This document shows, in pieces, positions 35,011 to 47,243 of a stretch of DNA of 64,000 nucleotides. The position numbers and the translations under genes are program-made. Each line of letters opens with the position of its first letter. Positions within the stretch are counted from its first letter, which is position 1. The stretch lies in contig OX155951.1 in NCBI GenBank assembly GCA_944548615.1, positions 21,945,934 through 22,009,933 of the forward strand, read 5' to 3'. Under the pieces are notes generated by a model. It had not been told where the DNA came from. It searched no databases and worked only from the letters and a program-made list of their open reading frames with translations. This DNA comes from Micropterix aruncella (Eukaryota > Arthropoda > Insecta > Lepidoptera > Micropterigidae).

Positions 35011-37080
35011 GACAAATGACACCCATGAAAAACGCCTAAAAATATCAATGTTGAATATAAGTAGCAGTAAAAAAATAAACACAAACATCAACTTATTGCA
35101 AAGTAATAGGATTGTGTTTATTTAGCAACTCGTTCATGTAATTTCTTTCCGTGAAATATAATCCAATTTGCATTAGCGCCACAGCACCACAACATGTTGT
35201 TGTTGTCGATTAATTAATTCACCTACTTCTTAGAAGTATATCGGACTGAAACCAAAACAGAGTATTGTTTGCATTCCTTAATTTTGTTATTCGAAAACTT
35301 CCGGCAGTAGATCTATTTTCGCTTACAACTATAATTATATATTCCGTCATTATTTGGCATTGTTTCAAGCTTCGAGTCTGATTATTGAATCAGATAATTT
35401 ATGAACAGGGCGCTTCTATTTGAGTATCGGCAGGCGTAAGCTATGTAGATCCCATAAAATCTTTACGCTCTCATCATACTTTTTAGAGTGAAGAAAAATG
35501 TTCGTCGAGAGAGAAATATAAATTGTGTGAATCGTGCTCGAGCCGCTGCCTATATTGATTCAGATTGATTGCTTGTTTTGGGTGGGGAAATGTTTTACGT
35601 CCAAGATTTATAACAGAGTAAGTTGATGTGATTTGGTGTATGTAGAGTATAATGTAACGAAATTTGGACATTCAATAGGAGTCATTTGTTACAGTAGTGC
35701 CAACTGCAAGACCAGTCGTATAAGTAAAATCTAAAGCAGTTTCGGAGAATGTGAATAATTGTGCAAATCTAAAAGCCGTTAATTCAATGACCCTGGTTAT
35801 TGACACAGCGAGCGGGCGCAGAGGTGATATTAAAAACGAGACGATTGTGAGTGGGTAAGACGGTGCAAGAAGTGCAATTGTGCTCCACGTGAGAAGTGGG
35901 TTCATGCCGATTGGCCAACGCATGACCCAAGCATTCAAAGAATTGCCGCGTGGGAGAGAAATTCGATGAAAGGAATGAAGAAGAAACGGTTTTGAGTCTA
36001 TTTAATTGATTTTTTTCTTTCGAAAATTAGTTTTTCTCGTTTTTACATTGTTTTTTATTGTTATTGAGGATACATACAGCTGTGTCAATAATATACTTGC
36101 AAGAACAAAGCCAATTAAATGTATTTACTTAATACATATGTTAAAACTTTATTTATGCGAAAGAAATGCATATAGGGGGAGATGCATATATGTCAAAACC
36201 ATTAGTAATCATGGCTTTCCTGAGGGCGGTAGCTGACGTGTTGGATACTTCAATATCGACAAGGTGAATTACGTATATAAAAGTTTTGTGCATAATTATT
36301 GTTAATCAGCAGAAGATGGTAGCTCAGCGAAGGTACACGGAAAAATACCATTCGAAGCAGATCAGATCAATCAATAAAGTCTATCAAAAGCTAATGAAAA
36401 AATACCACATTGGAGCCCACGAAAATTAGCTGCTTCATTGTAATAGAAGAAGAAAAAAAAGGGACGATGATCGAAATGTTTCAAATACAAATTTCGAATA
36501 TGTTCAATTCGCTTTATATTAATGTTATGCTATTATATTATGCTATTAACGTTATGCTCGCTTTATATTAGCGTTAAGCGTTTATTAACGCTTGACAACC
36601 AAATTTGAGAAACATACTCGAAGTTAGTAGATACAGGAGTAAAAGAGGATTGTTTCCTGAAATTTGTTTCTAAATTCGAAATACGAACCAAAACGTGCTA
36701 TACGATTTCTTCCAATGTTATATATCTGTAAGATATAAATCATAACTTACTATCTAAACTCCTAGATCCCGTATCGAATTTTTTGTATGTGCAGCATTCT
36801 ATATTAAAACGAAACATCACCAAAAAGTTGCCCATCAATCGAGGCAAAATGTGGTAGTTGCATCATTTTAATTATGTTCAGTTTTTATCAACTTTTGAAA
36901 AATTTGCATCTTTGGACATGTGTTGTTGTAGCATTTATGTAGCCATTCAATTGGCATGCGGAGACAAGTATTCTGATATTTTCCACATTCCACAGTAGTT
37001 AAGGATATCCTGTGTTAGGATACCGTGTTAAGGTTTTTGTTAGGTAATATCGTGTTAAGATAATAGTTATTAAGGATATC
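35009..37080. other. AT-rich DNA without recognisable gene
   Basis: About 2 kb of short frames only (for example 35672-35938 minus and 36006-36236 plus), with no domain, RNA gene or element end recognised. A local repeat of TTATGCTATTA and GCTTTATATTA lies near 36510-36570. Confidence 0.4.
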
Positions 37081-37153
37081 GTGATGCTCAGGTCATTTTG
37101 GTTTTTGACGCTTTGTAATCGATTTGCAATCTAACAGATTGATACTTCCATTA
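37081..37153 (-). repeat. Inverted duplication of the 5' edge of the LINE fragment
   Basis: Reverse complement of 37161-37233 with several mismatches, separated by only about 7 bases. It forms a hairpin around AACAGATTGATACTT and AAGTATCAATCTCTTAG. Confidence 0.75.
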
Positions 37154-37160
37154 ATATAAA

Positions 37161-37770
37161 TGGAAAGTATCAATCTCTTAGATTCCAAATCCATTACAGT
37201 CATAAAGTAAAATGACCTGGGCATCACGATAGTGGGCGATCTGAAGTGGGATGAATAACGATTATCATGAAGACAGACCGTGAAGTAAGCCAACTCAGTT
37301 ATGTACGTTATCCGCAGTCATTCCACTATACCTACCGTACTTATATTTGACGTTATATAAAACGTACATCCGACCGTTGCTAGAGTTTGTATTCGTTGTC
37401 TGGAATCCCTTCTTTGTAAAAGACGATAATCGCCTCAAGAAAAATCATCGCAGAGCGAATAAAATGCCAATGGGATTTTAAAAAAGCTGGAATATCCAGA
37501 AAAACATCGAAGGTTGAAGCTGCCCACACTCAAGGATCGTCGACTCAGGGGTGACCTCATTGAAACTTCTAAGATTCTTATCGGATGGCATAATCGCCCC
37601 GATATGTCTTCAATCTTTATGTCGAACAATATAAATCATCTGCGAGGACGCAACTACAAATTGGAGAAACACGATTCTGCAGCAACCCCAGGATCACTTT
37701 CTAACCAATCGGATTGTGAACCAGTACAACAGTTCACCTGTTGAAGTGGTTGAAATATGTAGTAAAATAT
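37161..37770 (+). pseudogene. LINE ORF2 C-terminal relic (CR1/L2-like)
   Basis: Reading through frame changes on the plus strand gives DLGITIVGDLKW near 37215, a WNPFF-like block near 37410, then in the frame 37514-37744 the stretch LKDRRLRGDLIETSKIL and later LRGRNYKL, then NSSPVEVVE near 37730. This is the normal order downstream of the RT catalytic motif in CR1/L2-like LINEs. At least two frameshifts and a stop break it. Confidence 0.8.
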
Positions 37771-38968
37771 GTAGTTAAATTCAGACATATCAGCAACCAT
37801 GCAAGCAACCTGTAGAAGCTAATAATAATAATAATCGTTTCTCTAAGGCACAACCAGGCAAACAATTCCAATATCGTTGTCCCCAAACAATTAAATCTAG
37901 GTATAATGCTGTTTGGCACAAATTTGTTCACCACAAATAACATTTATCGATAACCGCATTAGGCCCAAAAGATGGAAAATACGTTTAGGAAAATTATACG
38001 TCACTAGCTCATAATTTAAATCTGGAAAAAACAAGACTGCATTCCATTTCCAAGGTAACGGCACACCTGCATGATTAAACGTCTATATTATCCTACATAC
38101 TCGTATCTAAATAATTTGCAATTGTTGTGTAAACTTTTCTTTGTTATATAATTTAATAATGTTTTTTTTTCTATTGTTGCAGGTGAGTATTTATATGCAA
38201 ATAGCATTAAAAGGCAGCCGCGATAACGGGTAAAAAATATATTTATTTTATTGTAAACGGATAAATCGACTAAGTATTGGATTATGTAAAGGATTTATCT
38301 CTGTAGACTTTTGCAAACTATTCTTATTTGATCTTCTCGTCTGGCGTCAAGAGCTGTAAATTCTTTTAGAAATAAAATACCACATTGGTAACCATTGGTT
38401 AACAAAGGTCAACCGTGATCTATCGCCCGAGTTCAATTGTCGCTGTTAAAGGACATCCGGATATCACAATTGGACCGCCCGTAGTGACAAATTATTTGAC
38501 CATTCTATGATTCTATTGACCATTGACTGAGTTAACTTGACATTTCGAAATGGACTATTTTTTCTTGTTCTATTGTGCTACATTCTGCGTATATTCTTTT
38601 GAGTATTTATCTATTTCAAATATTATTAATTCTAAGACTTACAGACGCAATTCATTGGATAACGCATGAAATTACGTCAATCAGCTGTTGCGGTGTATGT
38701 CCACTTCCTCTTGAATAGCCGCTAAACTAAATAATTTCAATTAAGACTAGTTATGAGTCAGGCTAGCTACTGTACTGTGACAATTATAATGGTAATTTTA
38801 TTATGGATGTCATCGCAATGATGACTCCTGCGTCAACAAATAAGTATTATTCATTGAACACCTTCCCATCGTCACGCAAACAATGTAGCAGATTAATTTT
38901 AACAAAGCTGTTTAAACATTAAATTTAAATTTTAGCAATGTAAACATTACTCATAGAAATCTAATCAA
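37771..38968. other. AT-rich DNA without recognisable gene
   Basis: The first 170 bases may be a further decayed tail of the preceding LINE. The rest shows nothing assignable. Confidence 0.4.
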
Positions 38969-39297
38969 GGGGGCTATTATTGAATAAAATTGCATGCTAA
39001 ATTTGCCTATGGCCCATGTATATCAAATGGACCATAGAAACAATTGGCATGCGAAATTTTTCAACAATAAATCCCCAGGGGGCCTATTTTTGATAAATTT
39101 AGCGTGCTAAATTTGTCTATGGTCCATGTAAATCAAATGGGCCATAGACACATTTGGCATGCAAAATTTTTCAAAAATCAATACCCAGAGGGACTATTCT
39201 TGAAAAAAATATCGTGCTATATTCGTCTATGGCCCATGTAAATCAAATGGACCATATACAAATTTGACATGCAAATTTTTTTAAGAATTTGCCCCCA
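38969..39297 (+). repeat. Tandem array of three palindromic units of about 109 bp
   Basis: Units start at about 38969, 39078 and 39188. Each begins with GGGGGCTATT or a variant and ends in the inverse (CCCCA or CCCCCA edge). Each is internally palindromic around CCATGTAAATCAAATGG, with flanking AAATTTGTCTATGG and CCATAGACAAATTTGG. A single further unit lies at 39776-39870. Confidence 0.9.
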
Positions 39298-39775
39298 GAC
39301 TCGGAAATGAGTATAGAAGTGATATTAACGTAATGTAGGTACTTAAAATTTAATTCAAAAAGTTATATTAAAAAAATGAGATATAAAAAACGTAGCCTAA
39401 AAAACATCTATCCTTAGTGTATACATAAGCAAGCAATTATTTATACTCTAAGCATCTATCAAACTATATTATTGCAACCATCTATCAAACTTACGAAATC
39501 AAGAAAATTATAGTGTATTGAAACGAGTATTTCAGTTGGTAATAAAATTGCTAGGTGGCTATTTATGGTAAAATTTTCCGCTGCATAATTAGTAGCTTCT
39601 AACGGATTTTTTTATCCTGCGGTTTTACGCTTTCCGCGTGCAAAATAAACCTGTGATGACCTGTTATTATTTTACCTACCTAATTATTATAGGCAAAGAT
39701 CGGGCGTTTAGTGACTCAGCTTCGAAGCTACCGAGCCTCTATTTTTCTTTGTGTTCTTCTGTATTGTTACTGCCT
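39298..39775. other. AT-rich spacer, no gene seen
   Basis: A short imperfect tandem lies near 39440-39495 (repeated ATCTATCAAACT). Nothing else. Confidence 0.45.
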
Positions 39776-39870
39776 GGGGGGCTATTCTTAATAAATTTGG
39801 CTGTGGCTCATGTAAATCAAATGGACCATAGACAAATTTGGTATGCTAAATTATTTAAAAAATCCCTGAA
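39776..39870 (+). repeat. Solo unit of the palindromic repeat
   Basis: Begins GGGGGCTATTCTTAATAAATT, keeps the CATGTAAATCAAATGGACCATAGACAAATTTGG core and ends ATCCCTG. It is a single copy about 480 bp from the array. Confidence 0.85.
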
Positions 39871-39922
39871 TTCTTCGGAATGATAAATTATTTAAGAAAT
39901 TTTGGAAAATATTGGTTAGACG

Positions 39923-40030
39923 GCACCACAATATAAACAATCTGGACTAGACGATATCGAGTCCCATCTACTTCCTGCTTGGATGTTCCTTGGAGGCAGA
40001 ACAAGAACAAGACAGCTTTCACGTTCTCAT
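39923..40030 (+). repeat. Dispersed repeat pair, member 1
   Basis: Shares TGGACTA-ACGATATCGA, CCCATCTA-TT-CTGCTTGGA, GGAGGCAG-AC and ACAGCTTTCA blocks in order with 44450-44540 (same orientation). Identity unknown. Confidence 0.6.
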
Positions 40031-40297
40031 GTTGTTTCTACAGTACAAAAAGAAGGAGCGTCGTCGATGACACAAAGATGGTACGCTATGGTTTGTTCGC
40101 GCCCTTTTTTGTAGCGGGCTGCGGCCAACCGGATGTCAGTAATTTCGGCACGGCTCGTGCCAGTCTGTACTCTATGCTCCCGTCTTGCATTTAGGGTGAC
40201 CATGTTCTTATTGATCAATAGAATTTGTATTACAAGAGTTTTTAGATCGTATTGGCCATTCGGAAACCGGTCACAGTTCCATACATATAAACTTTTA

Positions 40298-40540
40298 AAG
40301 TCATCATCATCATCAGCCGGTAGACGTCCACTGTTGGACATAGGCCTCCCTCATAGGATGCCATGACGAGCGGTCCTGAGCCGCCTCCATCCACCTACTT
40401 CCTGCGACCTTGGCTATGTCGTCGGTCCATCTTGTGGGGGGCCGTCCCACACCGCGTCCGCCGGTTCGTGGTCGCCATTCGAGAACCTTTTCCCCCAACG
40501 GTTGTCGGTTCTGCGAGCTATATGGATGGCCCATTGCCAT
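40298..40540 (-). pseudogene. RTE-type LINE, 3' end
   Basis: The minus frame reads EWRPRTGGRGVGRPPTRWTD, then AGSRWM, AAQDRSSW and EAYVQQWT, the C-terminal tail typical of lepidopteran RTE LINEs. A frameshift at a run of five G near 40494-40498 separates this from an upstream WAIHIARRTD-like stretch. Downstream on the minus strand the sequence ends in TGATGATGATGATGA, the usual RTE-like tail. Only about 240 bp remain, so it is a 5'-truncated dead copy. Confidence 0.88.
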
Positions 40541-40544
40541 TTAA

Positions 40545-41904
40545 AAAAAATGTAATTGTTATATAATCCACTTCCAGATTGACTTCATTCACAGGTTAAA
40601 GGGAGAGGTAGGCTAGAGTAGGTAGGGACTTAATCCTAGATCACTAACCTTATTTTTTGATGCCTAATACTTACCTTTGTCGTTTCAACTACGGTTTATA
40701 ATCAAGGGGGTTTAAGGGTTTTATTAAAAAAAACTGTATACATATTTGTTTTTAATATTAATGACAAATAGGTATATATTTGTGTAATTTCTTATACGTG
40801 TGTTAATTATATTATGGCATATTTATTAATCAAACAGATCTTTCTTTCCTGATCATCAATTCTTTTCCTGGTCATCTTGACCTAGAAGTTGCTGCTGCGT
40901 CCAAGTAGAAACTTCTTCATCACAACCCGTTTCATAAGCTGGATCGACCTCAAAGTGGTCTTATCTCTCTCTCCCTGATGAATTTTTGTCGCTTGAATCG
41001 CTTTCAACTTCTATTAATAACCGACGAATTGTATCTAAAGCATATCTCTAAAAAAAAAGAACGCAAAAATACACAAACCATATAGTACAAAATATAACTT
41101 TATTACTTACCTTCGTCGAGTTGACTATAAAAAAATATAGTTTACTCGGCGAAGCCATGGTTTATACTATAGCCATGGTTGCTGTAATGGCGCACACGAG
41201 CCCACTACACTCGAAGTAGTAGGTACCGTCCGTCGCGGGGGCAACCGGTTGACTAAGATTAGCCGCAGTATAGAAGAGATGCGATCGCGCGCGTAGAAGT
41301 ATACGCGGATTTTTTAAAATCAGGTCGTCGAATCGACGAAGGTTCGTAATCTATTGTTAATACAGTTTCACTGGCACATTCATAGTTGTCGGTAGTTTTG
41401 GATTTTTTTAACCTTCATGTTCACTTCATTGATTTTCAGAAGATTTGTCGCATTGGTAGACGTGTCCGACTGTGTTAATGATGAGTGACTGGCGGTTCTT
41501 TAAGCAGGAAGGATTATATGTCATGAAATAAGGTAGATATTTAAAAAAAATAATGTCATTTTAGAAAACCTATTTTATATGCTTTAAAACATGATGATAT
41601 AAATACATTCTGCGTTTACTATTAGCTGTGTTTTTATATTATTTTAAATGGCGGTCGCTATAAGGGGAATAATACTGGTTAATAATGGGTTATCACAATT
41701 AAAACATAATATTAATTCATAAATTGCTTTATTTTGGACAAGAGTGGATGGGATACCTACCTTTTGTCACAGTATACCAGACCGTAGCTTCTCTTAGAAC
41801 AAACTTGAAATTGAACCGAATACGTCACGAGTCGAAAGGGCTAGGATATGGCTGACAGATGTTGGTTACTTGGCCCTAAAACTTCGAATAAGTCGCCAGG
41901 CTTT
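40545..41904. other. AT-rich DNA without recognisable gene
   Basis: No assignable frame. The stretch 41200-41350 is locally GC-richer, without domain or element ends. Confidence 0.4.
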
Positions 41905-42950
41905 ATTTTATTTTTATTTTTATTTATTGTGTTTATTCACTTATTACTAATCAACATAACAGTAAAACCAAGGCATTGAGAAGTAAAATTAATAAAGATA
42001 TTACCATAACTATACAAATAGAATGACACTTATAATACTAGCTATCATGTAAGAATAAATAATTAATAGCTTGCAATTTAAACAAGTGAGGTTTGGCGGT
42101 AAAAATATCAAAATCTGGTGCCATCGAGTGAATTTCATTTAAGCGCCGCAAAGCACGCGCCAACAAGTTCCACCTCGTAAGGTTAGTGCGCGAGAACGGC
42201 TCCGCGAAAAGATGGTGCGATAGAGCACGGAGATAATTATTTGGTATGAATAGATCCACCTTGGCTAGTAAGCTAGGGTTATCAGTTTTACCACGAATTA
42301 GATTTAAAATATAGGACATGGTCAGCATTTCTCTTCTGAGACAGAGAGAATTATAGCCAACCATGCCTGTGATAAATGCAGTCGCATACAAAAATGGATA
42401 ATATCCGTACTGCTTGAAGTACAGAAATCTCAAAAAACACTTCTGTACCTTTTCCAGCATGAGGGTATAAGTATCTTCATGTGGATTCCAAATAGCTGCA
42501 TTCGTTTCCATGCGACTTCTAACAATCGAGTTGTACAACGTGCGCATAACCCGAATATTATTGAAGTGCTTGGATTGCCGTATCACAAACCCTAGAAGCT
42601 TGAAAGAAGTTGTAGATAGTTGTCTAATATGTTCCTTGAAGTTTAACTTGGGGTCGAAAAAAACTCCCAAGTCCTTGACTTCAGTAACTCTGGGAAGCAC
42701 ACATCCAGCGATGGAGTAATCATACATCAGATGATCGGGCGATCTTGTGTATGTCATCACTGCACATTTGTTAATATTGAAGTGAAGGTTACGAGCTTGG
42801 CTCCATGCATAAACTGCATCAATATCACGCTGGAAAAGCTCGCAGGCCTCAGCACTTCCAGTTGATAAAAAGAATTTGACGTCATCAGCAAACATTAGAC
42901 AACGTGCAGATGTGACTACTTTACTCAGATTATTAACAAATAAGTTGAAT
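41905..42950 (-). pseudogene. Jockey/CR1-type LINE, 3' part with open ORF2 end
   Basis: A 285-codon minus frame (42038-42895) opens at the catalytic FADD (residues 2-5). It runs through INKCAVMTYTR, VKDLGVFFDPKLNFKEHI, NSIVRSRMETNAAIWNP and a C-terminal thumb-like region to a stop. The frame continues 18 codons upstream (to about 42950) as LFNLFVNNLS, the block that precedes FADD in non-LTR RTs, then meets a stop at the junction with another LINE. A 3' untranslated stretch of about 130 bases ends in an A-rich tail (AATAAATAAAAATAAAAAT) near 41905-41930. It is 5'-truncated with an otherwise intact tail, so quite young. Confidence 0.9.
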
Positions 42951-43025
42951 AATTATCTGCGCGTAACGCTAACCAAAGGCGTTCGTCAAGGCGTACCCCT
43001 CTGCCCACATACCTCGTACCTTCTT
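42951..43025 (+). pseudogene. Second LINE RT scrap, opposite orientation
   Basis: The plus strand reads LRVTLTKGVRQGVPLCP, matching the TxGVRQGDPLSP motif of RTs such as R4/Dong, L1 or RTE LINEs. It ends after about 25 residues. It meets the minus-strand LINE at about 42950, giving a head-to-head junction of two different LINEs. Confidence 0.7.
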
Positions 43026-44186
43026 CCCGCAATGCCCTGTAGCTCGAGAGTAAAGATACTGTTTGGTATACTGTGCTTTAGTGTAGCGTACTGAAGTGAA
43101 TTTTGAATTCCTGTATTAAAAGTTGACTAGATAGATTATCATTATGTACGGCCTATGTGGTCTTTGTAGGGCCTCCATGGTTCTCTCGGTCTTTCCTGTA
43201 GTTTTTGGACACGATATCGGCATGCATAAAATACGAAATATGGCCATTATTTAAATAGATTTAATGCTGAAAGCAAATGTAAAAATACACATATATTGCT
43301 AGCGATATCTATATATGGATATATTTATAAATATTAGTGCCGGTTGAATATTCACAATGCCCTCCTCAATTAACAAGCTTATCTTCAATTGCCCAAATTA
43401 TTTAATTTTGCATTGTTGTATCATCAAAAACCAATTACACTCTAAAAACTTAACGCACGCAACAGCTGCTCTAACATACTTGCGAATAAATAAGAATTGA
43501 AAGATATAATTGAGGATCATAAATATTGCCTAAGCTTATATATATTATATATACAGTCTTGTCTAAATAAGGAACGCCATTTCCGAGTAACATCGACTCA
43601 AATTGCAAATATAAACTTTATTTTTTATTTATTTTATTATAAAGAAAAGAGAATGTCGAAAAACTGACTCGGTATGTGTCTGTAGCGATATATCATGTCT
43701 GTAGCGCATCACTGCGTTTAAGTCGCCATACAAGTTATAAAAAAAACTATCCTCTCTGTCGAAACACTCTTTAGGTTAACTTGGCAAGAATTTAAAGTTT
43801 AAAAATAAGATTTTTATAACTGCAATATCAAGCCGTCACAGAATGTTATTGACTTTAAAAACTGCAAAAACTGTGGCTTACACCGGTATTCGCCTTAATT
43901 CACTATATTTTTAAAACAAAAAGCACAAAATTAAAGGTCACACAGAGCGCTCCTCTTACTGTAATTTAGTCCGCTAGTCGGCCACAACTGTGTTTATTTT
44001 CGTTAAAAAAATACATGGCATAAAGAAATTCCGCTGATCAGCATTGTCTCCTAGCCGTCAATCTTCCACATTACCCTACACCCTAAGCTTAAACTATCAC
44101 CAATTTCAATAGCATAAAAATTTCTAAAAACCTCCTAACAACTCACGAAAAACAGGTTTTTAATTTTTTTATTTGTTTATTTATTG
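43026..44186. other. AT-rich DNA without recognisable gene
   Basis: No assignable frame. A CAGTCTTGTCTAAATAAGG stretch after TATATATATA near 43553 has the look of a Tc1-like end, but no partner was found. Confidence 0.4.
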
Positions 44187-44363
44187 GTTTTTACTCTTCA
44201 TTGTGAAATTTCACAATGGGTAGGTTTATTATAATACGACAATCTCTCACAACCAACCCTACTTTGAAGTGTTTGTATGTTTGTGTGCGTGTAACATGTG
44301 TGTGTCGTTATTGCAATCGATCGACAGAATTGAAAATGAAATTCCGTTAATTTTATGCCAACG
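44187..44363 (-). mobile_element. SINE, 3' portion, inverted relative to 34636-34890
   Basis: Reading on the minus strand it matches the SINE body: AAATTAACGGAATT, GTCGATCGA-TGCAATAAC, ACACACATGTTACACGCACAC, AGTAGGGTTGGTTGTGAGAG and the tail CCATTGTGAAATTTCACAA. The tRNA-like head is missing. Confidence 0.8.
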
Positions 44364-44449
44364 GTAAATGACGACGGAAAATTGTGAAGGTGGTTTTTTT
44401 AATTTTTATGTAGGTGTTATAGCTTCTAAAATATCTTTTGAAACTCAGC

Positions 44450-44540
44450 CTGTAAACAAACTGGACTATACGATATCGATCAACCTCCCATCTATTTACT
44501 GCTTGGAGGCAGTACAAAACCAGAACAGCTTTCATACATA
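44450..44540 (+). repeat. Dispersed repeat pair, member 2
   Basis: Collinear with 39923-40030. It lies about 90 bp beyond the SINE 3' portion and could belong to a composite element. Confidence 0.6.
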
Positions 44541-45404
44541 CATACATGTATAATAGCTTCTTTGGAAATTCCTCTAGCTAGGGCGACGATGGGAAAACGG
44601 CTCTATTTTAATCGAAGGCTGTATTAATTCGTTTCTACTTTATTATCATTGTATATCAATGGTATTACATAGAAATATAGTTATATTATTTTTCACGTGA
44701 AATATTTTTGTTTCAAATCAAGCCGTCACCCTACTTACACAAAGTTGTAATGTCTGTCTGCCAGGCGTTCTGGGTCCCTGCACACAATATGGGCCGATCC
44801 TTTAAAAAGATTTAAATAGGTGTATGCATAATTATTATATGCCGCTGTGTTTGTGAGGAAACGCTTCGGTTCGCAATGCCAAAGACCCCTTATTATGGTA
44901 AATTCAAGACTGTTTTCTTCCCAATGCGACGAAAAATATCGTACCAAGAAATCGGTCGAAAATGAAACAACGCCCTCTGTTCGAAATGGTGGAACTACAC
45001 GTCCGTGTGAGTTTGGCGATGCGCAGGTAGATGGCGCTGTAACTTTGGTGACATCGCGCGCTACTATTTTAGCTTTTGATCTTGCAAGATTCTGGCGTTC
45101 AATACTAGATGTCGCTGTGCAATAACATTTTTTAAAACATTTTATTATGAAATAATAATATCTATTATGTGTGAAGGCAACTGTTTTAGATTAATAAGTT
45201 AGCGTTCACTATTATTATTATTATTAGGAATTAGTAACTTTATTTCTACAGCGTGAGTTTTTAATTAGTGATATCCTTGAATATTAATTAGTGATATCCG
45301 TGGATGAATCAGTATCACGAAATAAGCAACTTTTGATAAACACTTTTTCTATAAAATTTGTAAATCATATATATTGACGAAAAGTTTGAGAAGCGTTGAG
45401 CTTC
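44541..45404. other. AT-rich DNA without recognisable gene
   Basis: A 92-codon plus frame (44847-45125) lacks a domain. Nothing else assignable. Confidence 0.4.
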
Positions 45405-45483
45405 TGCGCCATCTAGCTGTAGGTAAAATATCTTTAACAATCAATATTCGCGATATTTTACCTACCGCTAGATAGCGCATCGT
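45405..45483. repeat. Small inverted repeat (hairpin)
   Basis: Arms GCGCCATCTAGCTGTAGGTA and TACCTACCGCTAGATAGCGC, each extended by AAAATAT/ATATTTT, around a loop of about 20 bases. It may be a short MITE. Confidence 0.75.
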
Positions 45484-46616
45484 GCTTATAGCTTTTTATA
45501 CTATTTTAAAAAAAAGTATTTTTTTTTTAATTTGTTTTACAAGTTGTTTATTTTGTCGTACTGGTTCACATACTATAAGGACGCCACTAATTTAAAATTC
45601 ACCTGCATATTGCTTAGATGTCTATTCAGATAGAGAACTTAGTTTTTTAAAAAACTAAAGTTCCTTAGATGTTTATTTAGGTGCTAAAATATTATTAATT
45701 AATAATTTTCCAATCTAAACAAAGTTTCAGAATATTACAAAATTGGCAAGAAACGAATTTTTTCACTTGCCATGATAAAATACCAACATGTGTATTAAGT
45801 CGCTTACGGCCCGATAATCCTTAACATCCTTGGAAGAATTTTAATACTGGCAAGATCATTAAAAATCTGAACGACCCCTTGTCTATTCATCCTCCCGCCA
45901 CACACAAGAAGTCTTTAGAAAAGAAGAAAAAGCGGCGGAAGTGATGGTCGCGCACGTGCTGCGAGCATAGCCGGCTCGGAACCAAAGCCAGCTGCACGCG
46001 CGCCGCCGAACCTGTCTTGTTTATTTATTTTTGTTTAGAGAATATTTATTTTACCGATTTGCCAAATTGGATTTGACAATTTAAGTTATATGCCATAGAT
46101 ACGTTTCAATGCCTCGGGAGTCCGAGAGCTGAATACCTATGAAGTGAGCAAGTAATAAGGAAAGATACTTTCCGTGGTGGTGATATTGGCATTCTTACAA
46201 ACGAATCTGATATAATAGTTCAATTTAATTTATTTCCTAAAATCTTACAGTTTTTTGAAACTCTATATATAAAAATATTTCAAGGTTATCAAAGTACACT
46301 AACAAAGTACCTACATAGGAAACAATAAAGGGATAAACAACAATAATAACAATATTATAGCAAAATTATAGGATTCGGTTTTACAGATTTCCAGTTTCCT
46401 AATTCACGCCAGGCTGCATCGCACGACAATAAATTTCGTACAGTAACAATGATCTAAAAATTTGTAGTAAAAGGTATTCAATTAATAATCAATTTTGTAA
46501 AATAATAATCATAAATAACATTAAGAAAATAATAATAATAATAATAATAACTAAAAGCTAATAGAATGGTCACTGGAATAATAATAATAATAAATGGTAA
46601 GTGCAAGAGGCAGCTA
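45484..46616. other. AT-rich DNA, one GC-rich island
   Basis: 45895-46010 is GC-rich and CpG-rich within AT-rich flanks. An AAT trinucleotide run lies at about 46530-46550. No gene could be supported. Confidence 0.4.
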
Positions 46617-47243
46617 CAAAAAGTGCAAGTTTTGTAAAAGCTGATACTTTCAGATCAGACAGTTTTTTAGTCATAGAATGCTGGGGTAGAGTGAGCAGGC
46701 CAGACTCCGGAACACCTGGCGCTGGCGTACTAGGAAAGGTGTAATTTTAATTAGTACCATTAGTGTTTTGGAAAAGCTGAAAATTCATCAGTAGACAGTG
46801 AATGCAATAAAGAACTCGAAACAAATGACCAGACTGCTTAACAATAGAATACGTGGCGTCAGCGTTACTCCATACATGTCACAAAGATGAAGTCCATTAT
46901 ATTGCGCGCACATTAGGCGTAATCCATAGTTACCGACAAATACGTACCGGCGTATTTGCAGGGACTTCATTTTTGTGACATGTATGGAGTAATGCTGAAG
47001 CCCCGAGTTCTATTATTAAGCAGTCTTACCATTTGTTACAAGTTATTTACTGCGTCCACTGTCTACTGATGAATTCTCAGTTATTCCAAAACACTTCAAG
47101 GCTACTAATTAACATTACACCTTTCCTAGTACGCCAGCACCAGGTGACCGGCATCTGGCCTGCTGACTCTTCCCCGGCATTCTATGGTCAAAATACTATC
47201 TGATCTGAAAGTATCAGCTTTTTCAAAACTCCTGCAATTTTTG
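46617..47243. mobile_element. Foldback element with arms of about 280 bp
   Basis: The left arm (46617-46897) and right arm (46961-47243) are inverted and collinear over their whole length, for example GCTGATACTTTCAGATCAGA against TCTGATCTGAAAGTATCAGC and TACTCCATACATGTCACAAA against TTTGTGACATGTATGGAGTA. The 63-base centre is unrelated. Arms differ by scattered substitutions and small gaps. No coding capacity; family unknown. Confidence 0.88.

Noticed and set aside
38969..39297. CRISPR array (repeats with regular spacing)
   Set aside because: The units are tandem and palindromic with no distinct spacers, and the genome is clearly eukaryotic.
43550..43580. Tc1/mariner terminal repeat (TATACAGTCTTGTCTAAATAAGG)
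   Set aside because: Only one possible end seen; no inverted partner or transposase in the vicinity.
45895..46010. CpG-rich promoter of a host gene
   Set aside because: GC-rich but without a downstream exon or motif set; insects rarely have promoter CpG islands.
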